Source: Amphiduros pacificus (lineage: Eukaryota > Annelida > Polychaeta > Phyllodocida > Hesionidae). Taken from it: a DNA stretch of 64,000 nt. A program made the position numbers and the translations under genes. Below the pieces are notes generated by a model, which worked only from the letters and a program-made list of their open reading frames with translations, was not told the origin of the DNA and did not search any database. Of the stretch, positions 13,746 through 28,100 are shown in pieces (position 1 is the first letter of the stretch; the number at the start of each line of letters is the position of its first letter). The stretch covers positions 26,201,656 to 26,265,655 of the forward strand of contig OX439003.1 in assembly GCA_949316495.1 (NCBI GenBank). Reading direction: 5' to 3'.

Positions 13746-14100
13746 ATCATTCAGCTCGAACTTTATGTTAAGAAAATAGAAATATTTTGTTGTGTTCAGA
13801 TTTTAATATTTTGTTGTGTTCAGATTTTATTTGTGGATTAATTTTACCACTAGAGGGCATGACTGTCCTCGGGCCAAACAACATTGAAACAGAGCATTCA
13901 GCTCGAACTTTATGTTAATTATATAAGAAAATAGAAATATTTTGTTGTGTTCAGATTTTAATATTTTATTGTGTTCAGATTTTAGGTGTGGATTAATTTG
14001 ACCACTAGAGGGCATGACTGTCCTCGGGCCAAACAACATTGAAACACAGAGCATTCAGCTCGAACTTTATGTTAAGAAAATAAAAACATTTTGTTGTGTT
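13670..14100. repeat. Three tandem copies (148-155 bp) of the R1 end, each with a CTCF-like site
   Basis: Each copy contains CCACTAGGGGGCA or CCACTAGAGGGCA (13698-13710, 13847-13859, 14002-14014), then GGCCAAACAACATTGAAACA, TTCAGCTCGAACTTTATGTT and AATATTTTGTTGTGTTCAG. All three are in the same orientation. The 13-base core fits the established CTCF consensus; that CTCF binds here is inference. Confidence 0.75.
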
Positions 14101-15640
14101 GTAATCTAGTAATTATTATACGAAAAATAAGGATCTTTTACTTTTACATGTATTTTCAAATCTTTTACATGTATTTCAAATAATGGTCATGGCAACCTAG
14201 CAAATTAACTTATATAAATGTGACCTTGAGCACATGTTATCACTCTGTAAGGCTACTTCTATAATGTGAAGAACAAAATTTAAACACAACACTGTATGTA
14301 TTTATTTATTATGTTTATTTGAGAAAAGTCTCACAATTTGGAAAGTCACACATTAAAGGAAATAATAATCACAGAAATATATCACAATCAAAGATCCCAT
14401 CATTGGGGTATACTTTTCAGAAGACTGATACCTTCTATTAGGAGATGAGATCACAACATTACTGAAAATCATAGAGCAGGGAGGATCACATCCAAAACAA
14501 AGTGGAGGAAACGGCACCTTTGGTATCTTGCTTGTTCCTTAAATCAAAATGTGACCACTTTGCAATATTAATAATCTGAACATATGCTTCTGTCAGGAAA
14601 ATACCCAAACGCTGAGGAAGTGAGGATCTTTATGCCTAAAAACACTATGCAATATACATCCTGTTTTGTGTTTAAGGTAGCATTTCTCAATCAGGCCAAT
14701 ACTGTTAATATTGCCTGAAAACATAAAAATCTGTTCTCCCTTGTTTCTGCCGAGATCATTATTGCAAACTAATTCAATTTTTAAATCCCAGTATTATTAT
14801 CATATTTGTATATTATTGTGTTTATCGTCACACGAGAGTGCCGAATATAGTAGAACTACATGGAAGAGTGCATACTCCTGCAGCATTCTCATCATCTGTG
14901 AATGTGAAATAGTTGAATATAATACATTTCTACTTTCTTCTTGATTCACTGCTCAATATTCAGACTGCTAAATCATACTGACATAGTTTATCCAATAACA
15001 ATAACTTAACTTAATAATGTTAAGATTATATTTTTATCCAATATCAATTGCTGTTCTTAGTTTAGTTCAGGAGATGAAGGAGGAACAGTTTTATTGTATT
15101 TGATACATTCGCGCCACTTTCCTATATCAGTACTTTAAATCTGATACACTGTGAAGCACCTCAGTATTTCAAGCTCTGAGCAATAATTCACATGGTAATG
15201 AAAGAACAGCAAGCAAACTCCTGCATCTATCTGGTATAACTGGGGTCTGTCATAAGTCTGCAACTAAAACATAAAGCTGACCTGCTTATTAGTTTATCAA
15301 AAATGATCACAAGTCAAAAATTGATTAAATACCAGAATTCATTTTAATCTCTTGCAATTAAAGTGTACAAAGTTGGTTAAATTAGTTGGCTGATTAGATC
15401 ATTCATTCTTGTAAATTCTAAAATGGGGATATTAAACAATACAATGCACAACATGAAAGCCTGAATACTAAAATATGCTTGTCTATGACCTGTCTACACT
15501 AAAATACATCTAAATATTTCTGTACAGATTCAGACATATTTTACCAATAGTCCAAAATGAATTTCTGGGGCCAGATGAGGGGAACTTGCCTGGGATATAC
15601 GGGCAGAGAGAACTTGAAGTCAGGTTTGGGAAACATGCTT
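14101..15640. other. Intergenic, nothing recognised
   Basis: AT-rich sequence with scattered short open frames and no supported gene. Confidence 0.4.
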
Positions 15641-15644
15641 GGTA

Positions 15645-16195
15645 CATATATACAGAGTCAGCTTGGGGCCAGATGAAGGGAACCTATCTGTGATATACAG
15701 AGTCAGCTTGGGGCCAGATGAAGGGAACTGATCTGTGATATACAGAGTCAGCTTGGGGCCAGATGAAGGGAACCTATCTGTGATATACAGAGTCAGCTTG
15801 GGGCCAGATGAAGGGAACCTATCTGCGATATACAGAGTCAGCTTGGGGCCAGATGAAGGGAACTGATCTGTGATATACAGAGTCAGCTTGGGGCCAGATG
15901 GAGGGAACTGATCTGTGATATACAGAGTCAGCTTGGGGCCAGATGAAGGGAACCTATCTGTGATATACAGAGTCAGCTTGGGGCCAGATGGAGGGAACTG
16001 ATCTGTGATATACAGAGTCAGCTTGGGGCCAGATGAAGGGAACCTATCTGTGATATACAGAGTAAGCTTGGGGCCAGATGAAGGGAACTGATCTGTGATA
16101 TACAGAGTCAGCTTGGGGCCAGATGAAGGGAACCTATCTGTGATATACAGAGTCAGCTTGGGACCAGATGAAGGGAACTGATCTTTGATATACAG
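15645..16195. repeat. 45-bp minisatellite, about 12 copies, with a 90-bp higher-order pattern
   Basis: The unit is CAGAGTCAGCTTGGGGCCAG, ATGAAGGGAAC, then CTATCTGTGATATA or TGATCTGTGATATA. CTATCTG and TGATCTG units mostly alternate, so the array grew largely as dimers. Because 45 is a multiple of three, a minus-strand frame stays open through it (15620-16312, repeating a 15-residue block LYITDRFPSSGPKLT). It lies about 640 bp beyond the LRRIQ1 stop codon and I treat it as noncoding. Confidence 0.93.
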
Positions 16196-16834
16196 GAAGG
16201 TGCCTGTGATATACAGACAGAGACAACTTGAGAATGGATGAGTGGAAGGACCTGGGACATTTAAGGAGGTTATATGCAAAAATATATGGCTGGTATACAT
16301 GCAGCTAGACACAGACCTCTCCTTTTTTGAAAATTATTACTACATTTCACATTAGTATGGTACTGACCATCATGTTTATAATGGCTCTGATAAAGTATAT
16401 GTCTTTGATATATTATATGTCTTTGACAGGAACTATGTTTATCTTGAACCAATCATGAAGCTCTCATCCCAGTGTTAACTTCCTACAGTAATGTACACAG
16501 ACGACAGGTGTCAAACATTTTATAGTGTTTTAATATTTTAAAACAATGTGCTGAGCAAACAATAAAATACTGCTTGGTATGTACAGTTCCAAACCATGTA
16601 ACTAAGTCCTCGTCCTTGTTGCACAGCTTCAAGGACATTCAGGGCCAAAATCTCACTATTTACACCAAAGACAATCCCTCAAATTCTATTTCAAACAATC
16701 ACTAAATAAACATGTTTGTAAAACAATTCATTTAGAGTTCTGATAGACAAGGCTCATGTTTAAATATCATAAATAATGTTCCTTTTATTTCCTCCCCACA
16801 TATTATTTTGTCATCTCATCTTTAGTCATATTCT

Positions 16835-19800
16835 TCATCTTTTCGTGGAGCGTTTCTTTCCGCCTCCCCAACCAACACTTTGCTGGGTGGGTTTGTTTCG
16901 GAAAGACATTCTCTCTGGTTTGGATTGGATGCTGGGTGCAGAGCCTCCTTTGATTGGGGGAAACAGCTGAATCTTACTTCCACCTGAAACAAGTAAATAT
17001 TCAGATGATTTACATTAATGTTTAATATTACAGATGATTGGATATTAATTACTTAAAAGTCCTAGCATTGTTGAAATATCCTGCTATCTAAATAGTAGAG
17101 ATCCTTTAAGCTTTCAATTCTTTTCCATTTACCACTGTCGTGTGCACTACTGGAATGTCTGCGGTACCCCTCACTATGGTAAGTGCTGGCCCCCCTTACC
17201 TATGATATGAATGTGGTGACTTACCACTGTCATGTGCACTACTGGAATGTCTGCGGTACCCCTCACTATGGTAAGTGCTGGCCTCCCTCACCTATGATAT
17301 GAATGTGGTGACTTACCACTGTCATGTGCACTACTGGAATGTCTGCGGTACCCCTCACTATGGTAAGTGCTGGCCCCCCTCACCTATGATATGAATGTGG
17401 TGACTTACCGCTGTCATGTGCACTACTGGAATGTCTGCGGTACCCCTCACTATGGTAAGTGCTGGCCCCCCTCACCTATGATATGAATGTGGTCACTTAC
17501 CACTGTCATGTGCACTACTGGAATGTCTGCGGTACCCCTCACTATGGTAAGTGCCGGCCCCCCTCACCTATGATATGAATGTGGTCACTTACCACTGTCA
17601 TGTGCACTACTGGAATGTCTGCGGTAACCCTCACTATGGTAAGTGCTGGCCCCCCTCACCTATGATATGAATGTGGTGACTTACCACTGTCATGTGCACT
17701 ACTGGAATGTCTGCGGTACCCCTCACTATGGTAAGTGCTGGCCCCCCTCACCTATGATATGAATGTGGTGACTTACCACTGTCATGTGCACTACTGGAAT
17801 GTCTGCGGTACCCCTCACTATGGTAAGTGCTGGCCCCCCTCACCTATGATATGAATGTGGTGACTTACCACTGTCATGTGCACTACTGGAATGTCTGCGG
17901 TACCCCTCACTATGGTAAGTGCTGGCCCCCCTCACCTATGATATGAATGTGGTGACTTACCGCTGTCGTGTGCACTACTGGAATGTCTGCGGTACCCCTC
18001 ACTATGGTAAGTGCTGGCCCCCCTCACCTATGATATGAATGTGGTCACTTACCGCTGTCGTGTGCACTACTGGAATGTCTGCGGTACCCCTCACTATGGT
18101 AAGTGCTGGCCCCCCTCACCTATGATATGAATGTGGTGACTTACCGCTGTCGTGTGCACTACTGGAATGTCTGCGGTACCCCTCACTATGGTAAGTGCTG
18201 GCCCCCCTCACCTATGATATGAATGTGGTGACTTACCACTGTCATGTGCACTACTGGAATGTCTGCGGTACCCCTCACTATGGTAAGTGCTGGCCCCCCT
18301 CACCTATGATATGAATGCGGTGACTTACCGCTGTCGTGTGCACTACTGGAATGTCTGCGGTAACCCTCACTATGGTAAGTGCTGGCCCCCCTCACCTATG
18401 ATATGAATGTGGTGACTTACCGCTGTCTTGTGCACTACTGGAATGTCTGCGGTACCCCTCACTATGGTAAGTGCTGGCGCTCTCCACTGACTGTAGCTCC
18501 ATGGATATTGGGCTTCCCTACAAATATACACTCCATTAATTTACCACAACTAATTAACATGGTGGAGAATCTGCTCATATTATCTATGACTGGTTTATAA
18601 TTGTAGAGTATACTTACTGTGAGACTGTGCCTGCCACCAGCCAGTACTCCCGCATCCATCTGAGGCAAGCTGGAACCTCCACCCCCTCTGTTAACAACCA
18701 ATACAACTACATGTACATCAAGGACCAAGTATAAAGGACATATCATCTTTGTACTTGTTATTGTTTCAGATACACACCCAATTAGAAACTTATGTTAATA
18801 TTTCCATGCTCATACTGTATACCGAGAAAAATTCGCGCCTAGTTATTTTCGCGCCATCCCCGTTTTCGACAGGTTCGCGCCGTTTTATTTTCGCGAATTT
18901 TGGATTTCTAGTACATAATATTATCACAAATTACGCTTTGCAGGTCGAGAACAGAACAAAACCATGACGTCGCGGTAATTCACGTCCGCAACACGAGAAG
19001 AAGCCAGGGATCCATCATTGCGCAATATATTAATATTTCAATGTGTGTTCATAGACTCCAATTGTTTTCGCGCCAAAAATAAGAGCTTGTCCCCGTCACT
19101 CCAGCTTTTTAACATGACGACCTCGTATTGCGTAATGCATGTTAAATGGATGAATGGATTTGTTCTGCAATTGATACCAATTATCAGCGTTCACAGTTTT
19201 GCATTTCGTCTTTGTTTCCACTGCTTTGAGTCGTGTCTTCCCTTTTTGGCAGAAATGCTTTCACACGTGGATCGATCTTAATTGCGTTTTAAATGATAAA
19301 TAAAGGTATATACATAATATTATCACAAATTACGCTTTGCAGGTCGAGAACAGAACAAAACCATACATTATTGCGCAATATATTAACTATCGTTTTCGCG
19401 CTAAAAACAAGAGCCTCTTCCCGTCACTTCCGCCTTTCAAAATTGTGACCACGTGTTGCGTTGAGTTGTGTCTTCCCTTTTTGACAGAAATACCTTCACA
19501 CGTGGATCCATTTTAATTGCGTTTTAAATGATAAATAAAGGTATTTACCCAATATTATCACAAATTATGCTTCGCAGGTCGAGAATTTATCCATGAAGTA
19601 AAACGTAAATATCATGTACGTGATGTCGCGGTAATTCACGTCCGCAACACGAGGAGAAGCCAGGGATCCATCATTGCGCAATATATTAATATTTCAATGC
19701 GTGTTCATAGACTCCAATTGTTTTCGCGCCAAAAAAAAGAGCTTGTCCCCGTCACTCCCGCTTTTTAACATGACGACCTCGTATTGCGTAATGCATCTTC

Positions 19801-22800
19801 AATTTCGCGTCCATTTAATTTCGCGAATGACGTCCTGGCGCGAATTAACGCGAAAATAAAAAGGTCGCGAAAATTTGTCTGTATACAGTATTTAGATAAA
19901 TAACAACCAATATACAACCCTACAATCTAAACTAATCCTCAGTTACTCTAGAACTAAAATCCCCTCTTGTAATACTATCTACGACTCCGTCTTTAGTTTC
20001 ACCCGATCCACAACCCATCCTACAAACTCACCCTGTGTAAGACTCAATCTAAAACACTGTCTCAAAATCCCATACCTAAGAATCCCCACTCTACAGTTTG
20101 TCCCAAACCTGATAACAAATGCATCCGAACTAACACCCATCCCTGCTACACCCATCCCTGCTAACACCCATCCGTACTAACACCCATCCCTGCTAACACC
20201 AATCCCTGCTAACACCTATCCCTACTAACACCAATCCCTGCTAACACCCATCCCTGCTAACACCCATCCCACAAATGCATCCATACTAACACCCATCCCT
20301 GCTAACACCCATCCCTGCTACACCCATCCCTGCTACACCCATCCCTGCTAACACCCATCCCTGCTAACACCCAACCCTACTAACACCCATCCCTGCTAAC
20401 ACCCATCCCTGCTACACCCATCCCTGCTAACTCCCATCCCTGCTACACCCATCCCTGCTAACACCCAGCCCTGCTAACACCAATCCCTGCTACACCCATC
20501 CCTGCTAACACCCATCCCTGCTACACCCATCCCTGCTAACACCCATCCCTGCTACACCCATCCCTGCTAACACCCATCCCAGCTACACCCATCCCTGCTA
20601 ACACCCATCCCTGCTACACCCATCCCTGCTACACCCATCCCTGCTACACCCATCCCTGCTAACACCCATCCCTACTAACACCCCTCCCTGCTAACACCCA
20701 TCCCTGCTACACCCATCCCTGCTAACACCCATCCCTGCTACACCCATCCCTGCTAACACCCATCCCTGCTAACACCCATCCCTGCTAACAACCATCCCAG
20801 CTAACACCCATCCCTACTAACACCCATCCCTGCTAACACCTATCCCTGCTAACACCCATCCCTGCTAACACCCATCCCTGCTAACACCCATCCCTGCTAA
20901 CAGCCATCCCAGCTAACACCCATCCCTGCTAACAACCATCCCAGCTAAAACCCATCCCAGCTAAAACCCATCCCTACTAACACCCATCCCTGCTAACACC
21001 CATCCCTGCTACACCCATCCCTGCTAACACCCATCCCACAAATGCATCCATACTAACACCCATCCCTACTAACACCCATCCCTGCTAACACCCATCCCAC
21101 AAATGCATCCGTACTAACACCCATCCCTGCTAACACCCATCCCTGCTACACCCATCCCTGCTAACACCCATCCCACAAACGCATCCATACTAACACCCAT
21201 CCCTACTAACACCCATCCCTGCTACACCCATCCCTGCTACACCCATCCCGGCTAACACCCATCCCACAAATGCATCCGTACTAACACCCATCCCTGCTAA
21301 CATCTATCCCTGCTACACCCATCCCTGCTACACCCATCCCTGCTAACACCCATCCCTGCTACACCCATCCCTGCTAACACCCATCCCCACTAACACCCAT
21401 CCCTGCTACACCCATCCCTGCTACACCCATCCCTGCTAACACCCATCCCACAAATGCATCCGTACTAACACCCATCCCCGCGAATACCCATCCCTGCTAA
21501 CACCCATCCCTGCTACACACATCCCTGCTATACCCACCTCTGCTTTCACCCATCCCACAAATGCATCCGTACTAACACCCATCCCTGATAACACCCATCC
21601 CACATTCCTACCCCCAGTACGACCCATCCCATGTCACCACTCTTTGTATCAGCCTGGTTTTCTTAACTCACCCGTTGTTGATCCTGGATGTTGTGACGTC
21701 ATGCTGTCCCACCTGAGTGTGAAGCCACTCGAATGTGCGCTGTACTTTACTTGTCTTCTCCTCTAGTTTCTCATAAGCCTCCCTCTGTCCCTCCTCCTCG
21801 CGTGCTGAAACCAATATTTCCTAATTCTTAATATTATCCAAACAATTTCTCCACAAAATGGCATATTTCCCGATCATAATAATTAAACAAGAGGACAATC
21901 ATAAAGAATGGCTATTTGCAATTCCTGATGTACACTAGTTGATGAGGCCAGTATGGCTGCTCACCTACCCAGGCAAGTGTGAGATGTCCCTGTCTCCTTG
22001 TAAATGGGATGATGCATTAGACTGCATCACAGCCGATCATAAAAATTCACCAATTCCATGATGTACTTTCTGTAATTATTTTGTAAATGCCTTGTTGAAA
22101 CTAATACTGAAACCCCATTTAATCTCTTTTTTGGAATTATTTAATAATTTGAGCTTGACATTTTAAACAGAATGTTATAAAAGATTTTAAATTGTTTATC
22201 TGAGGTCTTTGTATTTGTGCACGACTAACTTATAAATATTCAGTAATTTTACAAATAGATTTACATTTCCCCCAGTGAAATAAAATACAGGAGTGTCAAT
22301 TCACTATAAAGAGGTCAAAGTTTTTATCTGGCATTCATATGTAAAACATGATGTGTGTAACATGACATGCCCAACCTGGACATCCCTATAGTTACTCTAT
22401 TAACATTCAGAACTCATGAATAAGAGTTCAGACCATACCAGATTAGAAAACATAAATTTGGGGTATTTTCAGGGGTAATCTCCTTTATATTAATTTATCA
22501 ATCTGTTACCCAGGTACGTGATACTTTACACAAATCTATGTCCAGCTTTGACATTATTGCACTGACACAACTGATGTAAGATATTATTTTTCCATCTCAT
22601 TCAATTGGCCAAAAGTTTTATCTTTGGCATAAGTAATAATGTGCATATTTGTATAAAAAAAGGAAATAATCAGAATGTTTCCCTTCTAACACTGGAAGTT
22701 AACATAAATCAATCCTTTCCTTTACTTAAAAAACAGAGGTATTGGATGGCATTGAAGTCCTAGAATGATGTAATCAATAAAGGATTATCCCTGTCTATGC

Positions 22801-23010
22801 CACATATATTCTGATACACAGCGATTATAAATGAAGGCTGAAAGAATCCCCTTATGCTAAATATTCTGAAACAAAGAATTCATGATAAAGATGGTTTATT
22901 ACACATGACAAATGTACTCTATGAACAGACACTCTGGTATCAGAGCTTTATAAATTTTATTGTTGTTGTCGTTGTCGTCGTCGTTGTCGTCGTCGTCGTC
23001 ATCATCATCC

Positions 23011-23083
<73 letters not shown>

Positions 23084-25135
23084 TACTATTATTACCACTC
23101 TAGAAAATTATTACTGAAGGTAAAGAGTACCCCTTGTCTACATATGTAATAGAAGGCAGATGTTTTACCATTAGGTAAAGGGTGTCCCTTATCTACAACA
23201 GATACTTTATAGCAGTATATCTGACAACATCTGATCTGCATATTTCAAGACTGAGAGGTGCATACTGATTCTGATTTACATAATTATGTAGCATTGGTGT
23301 TGATTCAACCTTTGATGACCTATCATCGGCCATTAATAGCCCATGACAGTTCTGGGACAATAGATCATCACAGACTTCACTCCACAAGTTCAGTGCTTAT
23401 TTCTTGTTACCTGGAAACTTGGATGAACTGTGAAACTGAACACATGAAACCTACATGGATATAAATCATTATGTAAATTACCAATTATGACCATAGTCTG
23501 TGCCACATCACACTCAGGATATGAGACCAGCCATAGTCACACCAGTCGCATGTGATAGATGAAACAATTTATCTCTCAAAGTAAATTGATCAGACAACAT
23601 TGAAAGGATTGTGAATGCATTTTACATTAATGGATATTGAATGATATTATCACATATCTTGGAAAATACTTTCTGTGTTGAGGAGTGAGAACATTTATAT
23701 CACCTTTTGGTTAATGTTTAAAACAATGGCAAGTTTATTGGGAATGTTTGTGTTGTTTTTGATATGTGGTGAGTTGCGTACCACGAGAGCTTCTGAGGAC
23801 CCATGCGGTCTCCGTCAGATCTGTAGTTGCTTCATGGAACCCGGAATAATCACCTGCATGAACCAAGGCATCCGAGACTTCCCCTGGGGCTTCAACATCA
23901 TGACCCAACTCTCAGCTCAGGTACTTAATCTTGAACATAATGACCTTACCACCATTGACATTGACCTCCAAGGCTGGCCAAGCCTAAATCTCATAGATGT
24001 GCGACATAATCCTATCAACTGCACATGGCTCGGACAAAACCCCCAACTCTGGAGAATTGTCAACTCCGACTGTGAGCACACTCTCAAGGACTTTGATCTG
24101 TTTGGGGAGCTTTTCAATAAAACTGATCAAGGAGATATTTATCAAGGTCTTATTAACAATCAGAACAACATAGATTCTGATCTCACTATGGATGATTATG
24201 ATGAGGATATTTGGGATTATCATGTGGATGCTGATAATGCTGGCGATAACGCTGATGACAACGATGACGTTGATGGAAGCAGGAATACACTAGGTGATAG
24301 ACACTCTAAGATTGGACTGGCAGTGGCGCTCTCTATTGGATGCACATTGTTAGTAATAGCTGTCGGAGTCAGCCTGGTGATGCTAACACGCAGACTGAAG
24401 AAGAGACAGGGTCAACCTGCCTTCTCAATCTTCCGGGACATTGACAGCAGCAATGTTCCAGCACAGGTTGCCTTCTTCTCCCACGAAGATGACAAAACTT
24501 GTGTCGATTAAATTGAAAAAAAAAAACACCATTGGGTACTGTGTCTAGTTTGAAACAAAAACCCTTGGATGAATTATACATGTACAGGCTAAATAGATTC
24601 GGCAAACAATCCTCATTATGCTAAACTCAAAGATCACCTATTTAAGCTGAACAATTAGACTCTTTATATTTGTCAACATAAAGATCAAAGATATAGAACT
24701 TTCTCCTTTTAAACACCAATTATCAATGCTAAAATAAAAGTTTGTTTATACATATATATGCTAATAGCTATTTGTATGGAAAAGTCTTCAGATTCAAAAC
24801 AAGTACCTTGAAAATAGTCCTTTCTTTGAAGTCCTTTTCTCTGTGGTGGTTGCACAGGGCGTAATTTAGTTGTCTCTTCTAGTTTCTTGAAAAGTTTAAG
24901 TCTCTGTTTGGGATCTGAAAAATTACAACATCTTCCAATTTTATAAAGACATTTTCCAATCAAATAACAACCTAAGTTTATCATGTGTAATATGATTGTT
25001 CTTTAACGTAATACAAATCTGATCTGACAATATAACTTACCTAGTTGACTTAGTTTTTTCTTCTTTTGGGCATTATATTTAAGCTTCTTAGCTCTCTGTA
25101 ACATGAGATCTGCTGTTCTGCTGTCCTTGAAACCC
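16835..25135 (-). CDS. LRRIQ1: LRRIQ1 exons 25-30: C-terminal region
   Basis: Exon 25 has WGFKDSRTADLMLQRAKKLK, which matches the conserved WGF block near the C-terminus of vertebrate LRRIQ1. Exon 26 is basic. Exon 27 is a short coil with EWLHTQVGQHD. Exons 28 and 29 (24 and 23 residues) are Gly- and Ser-rich, and exon 30 ends in GGGKKRSTKR before the stop at 16835-16837. Exon 29 (18421-18490) sits at the edge of the 92-bp array. A candidate AATAAA on the minus strand lies at 16789-16784, close to the stop. Confidence 0.85.
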
Positions 25136-28100
25136 CTATTCAAATAATTAAAAACACCCCAATAATTGTCACATTCTGTCCCTTATTTAGTATATTTACT
25201 TTGATTGAGACTGGATACATTTATAAACTTCTATACTCAAACCTGAGACTATTAGGTACATGCAACAATAACAAAGATTAGCTGTATCATAAGGAGAGGT
25301 AGTTTCAATATTATAAAGAGCTCCATTAGATCTTAATGATGTAAGTGTACATTGACATTCAGGCTGAAATATTTTTTGTTTCTTTGTGGGACCAGTACTA
25401 TTTACTCATGTATCAATGTTTAGAAATATGAGAGATGTGAAGGGCATGCATTATAGAGAAAACATCTCGGTAGGTTTGATATATGAATTAGCCAACTTAA
25501 AAATTAATTGGTCAGGCTCTAGATTTCTGATAATAATACAAATATGTGGGTATTTATGGATCATCACACTGAGAGTCCCATGGTGGCCAGTGCCAAAAAT
25601 ACCAGTCAGATTCCAAAGACCCCTTGGCTTATAGCAAGAGTGGAAAGAGAACTTTAGAACTTTTATACATTCATGGTTAAAGTTTGGTAATGCAATCTAA
25701 ATTTGTTAAGTTATCACATTAAAAAAAATCAGGGATCTGGTCACATTACCTTAGGGTATAGATCAAGGTCACCAACAAGGGTACCATTCATGAAATTGAT
25801 AAAGTGTATCCATCACAAGATTTTCAGAGATTAGGTTATATGACCTTGATATGCAAGTCAAGGTCACTGGCAAGTGCAACACTTTGTGATATTGTTAAGA
25901 TATTTAGTAATGGTTCTTTTCATTTGTTGTAAAATTATTGTGTTCACAAGATTTTTAAAGGTTGGTTCACATGGCCTTAATGTGGAGATCAAAGTCATCT
26001 ACAAACACATCATTATGCATAGTCAGCATAGCTAAAGGAAAGGACAAACACAACTGGACAGATTTACACTACATGTACACACTGTGTGCAGAACTCTGGT
26101 ACATCATATCAGGTAAGACTCTTGAAGAAAAACACGGAAGGCAAATCTTTACATATGTCTCCATTTTTATCTTAGAAAAGCCAGGAAAGATGGTTTTGAA
26201 ACTGGACTATTATCACATAATATTTGAAATGATACTAACTTAAAACCATAAAACATATACCGTATCCACTCGGGTTAGCGCCCATGGGCGGCTAATTGGG
26301 GACAAAGTAAAAGAGGGGGGTGGGCGTTTACCCAAGCATGGGCGTTTATAAAGGTCGAGAACAGAACAAAACCATCCATTATTGCGCAATATATTAACAA
26401 TCGTTTTCGCGCTAAAAACAAGAGCCTCTTCCCGTCACTTCCGCCTTTCAAAATTGCGACCACGTGTTGCGTTGAGTCATGTCTTCCTTGTTGACAGAAA
26501 TGCTTTCACACGCGGATCGATTTTAATTGCATTTCAAATGATAAATAATGAAAACGCTTTGTTTTGAGGCTAAAATTTATGATGTGGAGAAATTGTCGAC
26601 GTAATTGTGATAATATTAAGTACATACCTTTTTTTATCATTTAAAATGCAATTAAAATCGATCAGCTACGGATATGAAAGTTCAATTTGACATGTTGGCC
26701 GCTCCACTTTTGTCTCGTGGGCACCCAGACGCTAAGATAAAGGACGTCACATACATCGTATTACGTTTTGTGATAATATTGACATGATGGCGGACATCCA
26801 GGGAAGGTGGGCGTTTAATGATTTCTTCCTAAAAAGGGGGGTGGGCGTTAAGCCAAGCATGGGCGCTAACCCGAGCGGATACGGTATATACATGTACATG
26901 TACAGAAAAGTCTGTGCCAAATGATACACACTGAATTCCTTCTAAATCTTGTAAAATTAATAATATCTCTAAATACTTATGGCAATATTCTACATATGTC
27001 TTTGTGTGGCTTAATTCTTCAATCATATTGTTCTAATTATGAAATCCTCTATTTAATTATTCCTGAGAACTATATGGTATATGTCCTGTGTTACTGGTAT
27101 GGTATGTATCCTTGGTGAGTGGAAACTGTATGGTATATGAAAGCTGCAGATGATATGACAGCTGCTGTTCCATTTTCAGTCCCTTTTAAATGCATCTGCA
27201 CTTCCATGTACAAAATAATAATCTTCAGGTTGTTGTCTGCAGGTACACAGATCAAGATTGCCAAATAATGTGATAAACATCAGCAATCAATGAAGTACAA
27301 TTTTGTGATATCAGAAGCTTTCATATAACTAACTTTATATACTATGAACATGAAATTAGGATGTGTCCTGTGTTACAGGGAAATATAGGTCATGTGTCCT
27401 ATGTTACAGGGAACCGTATGTCATGTGTCCTGTGTTACAGGGATCTATAGATCATGTGTCTCGCATTGCAGGGAACTGTATGTCATGTGTCCTGTGCTAC
27501 AGGTAACTATAGGTCATGTGTCTTGCATTGCAGGGAACTGTATGTCATGTGCCATGTGTTACAGGGAACTATAGGTCATGTGTCTTGCATTGCAGGGAAC
27601 TGTATGTCATGTGCCATGTGTTACAGGGAACTATAGGTCATGTGTCTTGCATTACAGGAAACTGTATGGCATGTGCCATGTGTTACAGGGATCTACAGAT
27701 CATGTGTCTTGCATTGCAGGGAACTGTATGTCACGTGTCCTGTGTTACAGGGAACTATAGGTCATGTGTCCTATGTTAAAGAGAGCTATCAAATATCTCT
27801 GTGGACTACAAGCTATATTATGCCCTGTGCTGTTATATGCCCTGTGCCTTATGCCCATGTGTTATATACCTGTGCTAAATACCTCAGGTATTCTGTATGC
27901 TCTTGTCACCTGTGCTATATGCCTATTCTGTATGCTCTGTCACCTGTGATATATGCCTATTCTGTATGCTCTGTCACCTGTGCTATATGGCCTATGCGGT
28001 ATGCTCTGTCACCTGTGCTATATGGCCTATGCTATATGCTCTGTCACCTGTGCTATATGGCCTATTCTGTATGCTCTGTCACCTGTGCTATATGGCCTAT